This document shows positions 58,527-64,000 of a DNA stretch of 64,000 nucleotides, in pieces. How positions within the stretch are numbered: position 1 is the stretch's first letter; the number at the start of each line of letters is the position of its first letter. The position numbers and the translations under genes are program-made. The notes under the pieces are model-generated. The model ran no database searches. It had not been told where the DNA came from and saw nothing but the letters and a program-made list of their open reading frames with translations. The DNA is from Halomonas jincaotanensis (lineage in GTDB: Bacteria; Pseudomonadota; Gammaproteobacteria; Pseudomonadales; Halomonadaceae): assembly GCF_018448785.1 (NCBI RefSeq), contig NZ_JAHCLU010000006.1, positions 1 through 64,000 on the forward strand, read 5' to 3'.

Positions 58527-59183
58527 TCAGGGGAGGTCTTGAGTGGAACCTTGGCGCTCGAGAATCACCAATTGACGGTTGCCCTCCTCGAAGGGCACCG
58601 CCAGGGCATGGCGCGACACCAGTGCCACGGCCTCGGGCAGTGCAGCAAGTTCATCCTCCACAGCCGGTCCCTTCATGGCCAGCCACTGGCCATTGGGCGA
58701 CAGCAGATGCCTGGTGAGGCCAATGAAATCACCAAGGCTTGCAAATGCCCGCGAGATCAGCTGATCGAAGTGTCCCTCGAATGTCTCGACCCGCGCCTGC
58801 ACCGGGGTGACATTGGTTAGCCCCAATTCCAGCACGGCCTGGCGTTGAAAGCGTACCTTCTTGCCGTTGCTGTCCAGTAGCATGACCGCGAGCTCCGGCT
58901 TGAGTATCGCCAGCGCCAGCCCGGGAAACCCCGCGCCCGACCCCACATCGAGAAGGTTCGGACCGATGACATGCGGCAGGACTGCGGCACTATCGAGGAG
59001 GTGACGAGACACCATCTGCTCGGGTGAGCGCACCGCGGTGAGGTTATAGGCGTGGTTCCACTTGTGCAACAGTCCTATCAGCGCCAGCAAGTCCTGGCGC
59101 TGGCGGTCGCTCACCACGAGATTGAGACGCGCTAAACCGGTGACCAGGCGGTGCTCGACGGTCGACGGCGTGACACTCGTCAT
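58527..59183 (-). CDS. rsmG: 16S rRNA (guanine(527)-N(7))-methyltransferase RsmG (GidB)
   Basis: This 218-residue SAM-dependent enzyme methylates G527 of 16S rRNA. The family motifs are [20 protein letters not shown], then [12 protein letters not shown], and [19 protein letters not shown], the SAM-binding glycine loop. Loss of RsmG gives low-level streptomycin resistance. Its ATG overlaps the mnmG stop (59180-59183), so the two are translationally coupled. Confidence 0.97.
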   Translation of the reverse strand: MTSVTPSTVEHRLVTGLARLNLVVSDRQRQDLLALIGLLHKWNHAYNLTAVRSPEQMVSRHLLDSAAVLPHVIGPNLLDVGSGAGFPGLALAILKPELAVMLLDSNGKKVRFQRQAVLELGLTNVTPVQARVETFEGHFDQLISRAFASLGDFIGLTRHLLSPNGQWLAMKGPAVEDELAALPEAVALVSRHALAVPFEEGNRQLVILERQGSTQDLP

Positions 59184-61084
59184 CCGTTGGCGACCCGGTC
59201 GTCCTGCACCAAGCGGCGCTTCTTGAGATGGATCAGCAGGATCGACACCGCGGCAGGCGTCACCCCGGAAATCCGCGAGGCGTGCGCCAGCGTCTCAGGG
59301 CGTGCCTCCTCGAGCTTCTGGCGGATCTCGTTGGACAAGCCCTCCACTCGGCTGAAGTCCAGGTTGCTGGGCAGCGGAGTGGCTTCGTGGCGCTTGAGCT
59401 TGTCGATCTCGTCCTGCTGACGGTCGATGTAGCCTTGATACTTGGCCTGGATCTGCACCTGCTCGGCGACGGCCGGGTCCGTCGCGGCCTCACCGGCGAT
59501 GTCCGGCAGATCTGCGAGATCGGCATAGGTCAGCTCAGGACGCTTGAGCAGGTCACTCAGCCGGTACTCACGGGATAGCGGCTTGCCGAGTTTCTCGTCG
59601 ATCACCGCGGCGGCGGCGGAGCCAGGCTGTACCCAGTGGGACTCGAGTCGAGTGGTTTCCTGTTCGATCGCCTCGCGCTTGGCGACGAAATCGGTCCAGC
59701 GTTGATCGTCGACCAGCCCCAAGGTGCGGCCGGCCTCGGTCAGTCGTAGGTCGGCGTTGTCCTCGCGCAGCAGCAGCCGGTATTCGGCGCGGGAGGTGAA
59801 CATTCGATACGGCTCCTTGGTGCCCAAGGTGATCAGATCGTCGACCAGGACCCCGAGATAAGCCTCGTCACGGCGGGGCCACCAGGCCTCGAGCCCCTGG
59901 GCGCGTCGAGCGGCATTAAGGCCCGCCAGCAGACCCTGTGCGCCCGCTTCCTCATAGCCGGTGGTGCCGTTGATCTGCCCGGCGAAGAACAGGTTGTGGA
60001 TAAATTTCGTCTCCAGCGAATGCTTGAGGTCGCGGGGATCGAAGAAGTCGTACTCAATGGCATAGCCTGGGCGGGTGATGTGCGCGTTTTCCATGCCCTC
60101 GATGGAGCGCACCACCTGAAGCTGGACATCGAAGGGCAGCGAGGTCGAGATGCCGTTGGGGTAGAGCTCATGGGTGTCCAGTCCTTCGGGCTCGACAAAG
60201 ATCTGGTGGCTCGTCTTGTCAGCAAAACGGTGGACCTTGTCCTCGATCGACGGGCAGTAACGGGGCCCGACACCCTCGATAACGCCCGAGTACATGGGTG
60301 AGCGCTCGAGGTTGGCCAGTATGATCTCGTGGGTGCGCTCATTGGTATGGGCAATATGACAGCTCACCTGGCGAGGGTGCATGGCCTGCGAACCGCGGTA
60401 GGACATCACCGGCACGGGCATATCCCCTGGCTGCTCCTCGAGTCGTGACAGGTCGAGGCTCCTGGCGTCTAGGCGCGGCGGCGTGCCGGTCTTGAGGCGA
60501 TCGACCCGGAATGGCAAGGCACGAAGTCGCTCAGCAAGGGCGTTGGATGGCGCATCACCAGCACGTCCGCCGCGACTGATGTCGAGTCCGATGTGAATCA
60601 CCCCGCCAAGAAAAGTCCCGGTGCACAGCACTACGCTTTGAGCGTGAAAGCGAATCCCGGTTTCGGTGATCACGCCACGTACGGTGTCGCCGTCGACGAG
60701 CAAATCCCCGGCCGCCTGCTGAAAGAGCGTCAGGTTGGGCTGGTTTTCCAGCATGCTGCGAATTGCTGCCTTGTAGCGGACCCGATCAGCTTGAGCACGG
60801 GTCGCGCGAACTGCGGGACCCTTGCGGGCATTTAGCACGCGAAACTGGATACCACCCTGGTCGGTGGCAAGTGCCATGGCCCCTCCCAACGCATCGATCT
60901 CCTTGACCAGATGACTCTTGCCGATCCCGCCGATAGCGGGATTGCAGGACATCTGACCCAGCGTCTCGATGTTGTGCGTCAGCAGCAGCGTTTGACAGCC
61001 CATACGAGCGGAGGCCAGTGCGGCTTCGGTTCCCGCATGACCACCGCCGATGACGATGACGTCGAAGCGGTCGGGGTAATCCAA
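59180..61084 (-). CDS. mnmG: tRNA uridine-5-carboxymethylaminomethyl synthase MnmG (GidA)
   Basis: This 634-residue FAD enzyme works with MnmE to modify U34 of certain tRNAs. The FAD motif [20 protein letters not shown] is at the N-terminus, and [20 protein letters not shown], then [14 protein letters not shown], and the Cys-containing [20 protein letters not shown] are conserved. It begins at a TTG (61084) with a gaggtg site. Its MnmE partner is not in the window. The upstream region looks like an origin of replication. Confidence 0.97.
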   Translation of the reverse strand: MDYPDRFDVIVIGGGHAGTEAALASARMGCQTLLLTHNIETLGQMSCNPAIGGIGKSHLVKEIDALGGAMALATDQGGIQFRVLNARKGPAVRATRAQADRVRYKAAIRSMLENQPNLTLFQQAAGDLLVDGDTVRGVITETGIRFHAQSVVLCTGTFLGGVIHIGLDISRGGRAGDAPSNALAERLRALPFRVDRLKTGTPPRLDARSLDLSRLEEQPGDMPVPVMSYRGSQAMHPRQVSCHIAHTNERTHEIILANLERSPMYSGVIEGVGPRYCPSIEDKVHRFADKTSHQIFVEPEGLDTHELYPNGISTSLPFDVQLQVVRSIEGMENAHITRPGYAIEYDFFDPRDLKHSLETKFIHNLFFAGQINGTTGYEEAGAQGLLAGLNAARRAQGLEAWWPRRDEAYLGVLVDDLITLGTKEPYRMFTSRAEYRLLLREDNADLRLTEAGRTLGLVDDQRWTDFVAKREAIEQETTRLESHWVQPGSAAAAVIDEKLGKPLSREYRLSDLLKRPELTYADLADLPDIAGEAATDPAVAEQVQIQAKYQGYIDRQQDEIDKLKRHEATPLPSNLDFSRVEGLSNEIRQKLEEARPETLAHASRISGVTPAAVSILLIHLKKRRLVQDDRVANG

Positions 61085-61560
61085 GGTACACCTCGTTGGG
61101 CGCCGTAGCGCCTGTGTTGCAGCAAGTCAGTAACGAAATCAGCCCGGCAGTATAAACCTCCTGTGGGTAAACGTCAGGGTTTTCCACATCCGATCTTGGG
61201 TTTCTCGAGCCCTTCAGCGTTATTATTAAATTAAACAAAATATAAAGAGAAGTTCTGTTGTTGTTGTAACTACTGGTGTGGACAAAATCCGTGGATAACC
61301 CTGTAAACTTACTATCTAACAGCATCTTGCATTGTTGACTATCATACGGATAAACGGCGAATGGACTGCGTACTGCCTGCAGGGAAGCTGTGGACGAAAA
61401 GCCGCTTTGTCCACCGCACCCAAACCGCACCGCTTATCCACCGTCGAGTACCTGGTTTGTCACCGTGGTCGTGAACATCCGCGTCCTGAGTGGCAAAACC
61501 CTTGCGACATCACGGTTTCAGGGCAATAAGGCGATGAAAGCCGTTTATGTTATCCACAGC
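61085..61560. other. oriC: Putative chromosomal replication origin (oriC) upstream of mnmG
   Basis: This non-coding region holds two exact matches to the DnaA box TTWTNCACA: ttttccaca at 61180-61188 and ttatccaca at 61550-61558. One-mismatch copies lie at 61162-61170 (reverse), 61277-61285 (reverse), 61290-61298 (reverse) and 61434-61442. A very AT-rich stretch at 61219-61250 would serve as the unwinding element. The position beside mnmG-rsmG-parAB matches E. coli oriC and the origin-proximal gene order of pseudomonads. No coding potential is convincing here. Confidence 0.7.
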
Positions 61561-61575
61561 CATAAAAACATAAAA

Positions 61576-61603
61576 AAGGCCCTGTCGATAACGACAGGGC
61601 CTT
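61576..61603 (-). terminator. Intrinsic terminator of the amino acid ABC operon
   Basis: A perfect 12-bp stem (aaggccctgtcg/cgacagggcctt) with a four-base loop follows the ATPase stop codon. On the minus strand a T-rich run (tttta, then gttttt) comes next. It separates the transporter from the origin region. Confidence 0.85.
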
Positions 61604-61627
61604 GGATGTTGCAAAAACAGCGGTAGG

Positions 61628-62401
61628 TCAGTGTTTCAAAACCCGCGAAAGAAAGCTGCGGGTACGCTCGTTGCGTGGCGCATCGAAGACCTGTGCGGGA
61701 GGTCCTTCTTCGGCAATCTCACCTTTGTGAATATACACGACACGATCGGCCACCTCGCGGGCGAAGCCCATTTCATGGGTGACGATCATCATGGTCATGC
61801 CTTCCTTGGCGAGTTCGCGCATGGCATCGAGTACCTCACCGATCATCTCCGGGTCTAGGGCCGATGTCGGCTCGTCGAAGAGCATCAGGCGGGGTTCCAT
61901 GGCCAGCGCCCTTGCCAGGGCCACGCGCTGCTGCTGGCCGCCGGAGAGCTGGGTGGGGTATTTGGCCGCTTGATCGCTGATGTCGACGCGCTCCAACAGC
62001 CGCTCGGCGGTTTCGGTGGCATCTTCCCGATTCCAGCCTCGTACCTTCATCGGCGCCAGCGTGACGTTGTCGAGCACGCTAAGGTGGGGAAAGAGGTTGA
62101 ACTGCTGGAAGACCATGCCGACTTCGGTACGGATCTTCTGCAGTGCCTTGGTCGCCTTGCCATGGGGCACCAGATCGTTGCCGTCGACCTGAATATGCCC
62201 TTGCTGGAACTCTTCCAGGCCGTTGATGCAGCGGATCAGCGTCGACTTGCCCGAACCGCTGGCCCCGATGACGACCACGACCTCGCCGGAAGCGACGGCC
62301 AGATCGATGTCCTTCAGCACGTGGAGACTGCCGAAATGCTTGTTGACCTTGTCCAGGCGCACGATGGGGTCGGCGCCGGAAAGGGACTCGTCATGGTTCA
62401 T
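61628..62401 (-). CDS. Polar amino acid ABC transporter ATP-binding protein (GlnQ/HisP type)
   Basis: This 257-residue ATPase has Walker [21 protein letters not shown], the signature [20 protein letters not shown], Walker [21 protein letters not shown] and [20 protein letters not shown], typical of the polar amino acid family. I chose the ATG at 62401 because the aagga site is well spaced for it; an ATG at 62410 is too close. It powers the permease at 62414-63085. Confidence 0.94.
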   Translation of the reverse strand: MNHDESLSGADPIVRLDKVNKHFGSLHVLKDIDLAVASGEVVVVIGASGSGKSTLIRCINGLEEFQQGHIQVDGNDLVPHGKATKALQKIRTEVGMVFQQFNLFPHLSVLDNVTLAPMKVRGWNREDATETAERLLERVDISDQAAKYPTQLSGGQQQRVALARALAMEPRLMLFDEPTSALDPEMIGEVLDAMRELAKEGMTMMIVTHEMGFAREVADRVVYIHKGEIAEEGPPAQVFDAPRNERTRSFLSRVLKH

Positions 62402-62413
62402 GTCACGCATTCC

Positions 62414-63085
62414 TTATTGTCCGACCAAGCCTTTGCGCTCGAGCATGCGCAACGCAAACGAGAGGGTGAGGGTGATCGCCAGGTAGAGCATGGCGACCAT
62501 CAGATAGACTTCCAGGGCGTTGAAGGTGGTGGCAATGTAGACCTGGCCCTGGCGCACCAGCTCACCGACCCCGATCACCGAGAACAGCGAGGTGTCCTTG
62601 ATGCTGATGATGCCCTGGTTGCCCAGCGAGGGAATCATGCGCCGGAACGCCTGAGGCCAGATGATGTAGCGGAAGGTCTGGCGTCGCGAGAGACCTAGCG
62701 AAAGGCCCGCCTCGCGTTGACCGCGCTCGATGGACTGTACGCCGCCACGCACGATTTCCGAGATATAGGCACCGGAATTGACCGCGATGGCGGCGATACC
62801 GGCGACCAGCGCATTGATCGGGCTACCGATAATTTGCGGCAGGCCATAGAAAATGAACAGCACCTGGACCAATACCGGGGTGCCACGGAACACTTCGATA
62901 TAGACCACGGCTGGCACACGCAGCCAGGCGGTGGGGCTGATTCTCAGCAATCCGAAGAGGATGCCGATCAGAAAGCCGATGGCAAGGCCCCCAAACGAGA
63001 TCAACAGCGTGTAGGGGATGCCCTTCAGCAGAAAGGGAATGGAGCCGAAAGCGGCCTGCCAGTCGAATTGAAAGGTGACGTCCAC
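62414..63085 (-). CDS. Polar amino acid ABC transporter permease (HisMQ type)
   Basis: This 223-residue permease has about five membrane helices and the EAA loop REAGLSLGLSRRQTFRYIIW, preceded by AYISEIVRGGVQSIERGQ, the hallmark of the GlnP/HisM family. It begins at a GTG (63085). Only one permease is encoded, so the channel would be a homodimer, as in GlnPQ-type systems. Confidence 0.93.
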   Translation of the reverse strand: MDVTFQFDWQAAFGSIPFLLKGIPYTLLISFGGLAIGFLIGILFGLLRISPTAWLRVPAVVYIEVFRGTPVLVQVLFIFYGLPQIIGSPINALVAGIAAIAVNSGAYISEIVRGGVQSIERGQREAGLSLGLSRRQTFRYIIWPQAFRRMIPSLGNQGIISIKDTSLFSVIGVGELVRQGQVYIATTFNALEVYLMVAMLYLAITLTLSFALRMLERKGLVGQ

Positions 63086-63149
63086 AAGGTTCTCCCATCA
63101 AGAGGCGTCGTAAAAAGAGAGGAACGGCGAGATAGGATGACCAAACGCA

Positions 63150-63178
63150 ACGGGGTCGGGCACTCGACCCGACCCCGT
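63150..63178 (-). terminator. Intercistronic hairpin between binding protein and permease genes
   Basis: An 11-bp perfect stem (acggggtcggg/cccgaccccgt) with a seven-base loop lies in the 113-bp gap after the binding-protein gene. It probably stabilises or partly terminates the transcript, giving more binding protein than membrane components, a common arrangement in ABC operons. Confidence 0.65.
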
Positions 63179-63198
63179 ACGGCGTTTAACGTGCGAGC

Positions 63199-63966
63199 TT
63201 ACTCGTCGCTGTCGCTGCCGAACCACTTGGCGTGGATGTCATCATAGGTGCCGTCTTCTTTCATCTCGGCCAGGGCCTCATTGACGGGCTCGACCCATTC
63301 ACTACCCTTGACCAGCACAATGCCGTACTGCTGGCCTTCATAGAGAGGGCCGACGACCTTGACGCGACCTTCGCCACGGGTCTGGGAGAAATACCCCACG
63401 TTGGGCGCGTCGTAGAAGACCGCATCGACACTGCCGCCGAGCAGGGCCATGTACATGTCGCTGCTACCCGGATAAGGCGTGATGTCGGCCTCGTCGCCGA
63501 GGTTTTCCTCGAGATAGTCGTAGCTCGTCGAGCCGACCTTGGTGCCGATCTTCTTGCCCTTCAGGTCCTCGATTTCCTCGACGCTGTCGTCGTCGGCGCT
63601 GACCAGGATACGCAGGCCGCTGTCGTAGTAGGGATCGGAGAAGTCGACGATCTCGGCGCGTTCCTCGGTAATGGTCACGCCGGCGATGGCGATGTCGACG
63701 TTACCGGTCTGGATGGCGGGGATGATGCCATTGAAGTCCATGGTCTCGAGGTCGTACTCGAACCCGGCACGCTCAGCGACTTCGCTGATGATGTCCATGT
63801 CGAAACCCACCATCTCGCCGGTTTCCTGGTCCATCATCTCGAAGGGGACGAAGCTTGGGTCGGTGACCACCGCCAGCGGCTCGTCATTGGCGCTGGCCAG
63901 GGGCGCGGTGCCCATTCCCAAGGCAATGCACGAGGCCAAGGACGCCATTTTCAGTTGATGTTTCAT
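63199..63966 (-). CDS. Amino acid ABC transporter substrate-binding protein
   Basis: This 255-residue periplasmic protein has a signal peptide (LASCIALGMGTAPLASA) and the SBP_bac_3 domain. FVPFEMMDQETGEMVGFDMD, then NGIIPAIQTGNVDIAIAGVT and ERAEIVDFSDPYYDSGL line the amino acid site. The surface is very acidic (ending DSDE), as expected for an exported protein of a halophile. It is the first gene of the operon. The ligand is probably glutamine or another polar amino acid; sequence alone does not decide it. Confidence 0.93.
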   Translation of the reverse strand: MKHQLKMASLASCIALGMGTAPLASANDEPLAVVTDPSFVPFEMMDQETGEMVGFDMDIISEVAERAGFEYDLETMDFNGIIPAIQTGNVDIAIAGVTITEERAEIVDFSDPYYDSGLRILVSADDDSVEEIEDLKGKKIGTKVGSTSYDYLEENLGDEADITPYPGSSDMYMALLGGSVDAVFYDAPNVGYFSQTRGEGRVKVVGPLYEGQQYGIVLVKGSEWVEPVNEALAEMKEDGTYDDIHAKWFGSDSDE

Positions 63967-64000
63967 TACGTTTCCCCAATGGATGAAATTATTGTGGTGT

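Noticed and set aside
56543..61600. A parS site (TGTTNCACGTGNAACA) near parAB and the putative origin
   Set aside because: I looked through the parAB-mnmG region by eye and did not find a convincing match; it may lie outside the window.

Overview
The window looks like a chromosomal segment of a GC-rich gammaproteobacterium of the Halomonas/Chromohalobacter type. The F-type ATP synthase operon, mnmG-rsmG-parA-parB, glmU-glmS, the ubiC-ubiA-phoB-phoR...phoU-pstBACS block and the gmk-rpoZ-spoT-ridA...oxyR-recG block follow an order familiar from pseudomonads and their relatives. A BCCT-type osmolyte transporter remnant also fits a halophile. The assignment is inferred from protein content and gene order, not from an rRNA, and no rRNA or tRNA gene was seen.

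The left 11.5 kb is accessory and partly decayed. It holds a partial unknown gene cut by the left edge, an MvaT/H-NS-like tail fragment, and an uncharacterised protein with a helix-turn-helix-like start behind an AT-rich, palindrome-rich promoter. Next come a ribbon-helix-helix fragment and a broken DUF4143-type ATPase gene. A tightly coupled five-gene operon follows (Tat-type binding protein, ABC ATPase, permease, degenerate NifU/IscU-like protein, Cys-rich DsrE-family protein), with a TetR-type operator in its leader. Beyond it lie a BCCT transporter pseudogene, an orphan frameshifted brxL (BREX Lon-like protein), a low-GC truncated gene and a complete IS630-family element with TA target duplications.

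From about 11.6 kb onward the sequence is ordinary core chromosome: pirin, HhH-GPD glycosylase, MFS exporter, gmk-rpoZ-spoT-ridA-thpR, an epimerase divergent from oxyR, recG, an FUSC membrane protein, HU and rubredoxin-reductase-like genes, ubiC-ubiA and phoB-phoR. These are followed by cysZ, phoU and pstBACS. PHO boxes are visible upstream of phoB and, unexpectedly, between pstS and pstC. The next part carries yciA, an orphan TRAP binding protein, psiE, uvrD, hexR, a DUF72 gene, glmS-glmU, apbE and uppP. The atpIBEFHAGDC operon ends at a strong terminator.

The right end has parB, parA, rsmG and mnmG, all on the minus strand. A 543-bp intergenic region upstream of mnmG has an AT-rich stretch and several DnaA-box-like 9-mers; it is the best candidate for the chromosome origin. 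A polar amino acid ABC transporter closes the window.

The most promising undescribed system is the five-gene operon at 3.7-7.0 kb. It couples an uptake transporter to two small proteins of sulfur and Fe-S chemistry families, which suggests import and handling of a sulfur- or selenium-containing compound.
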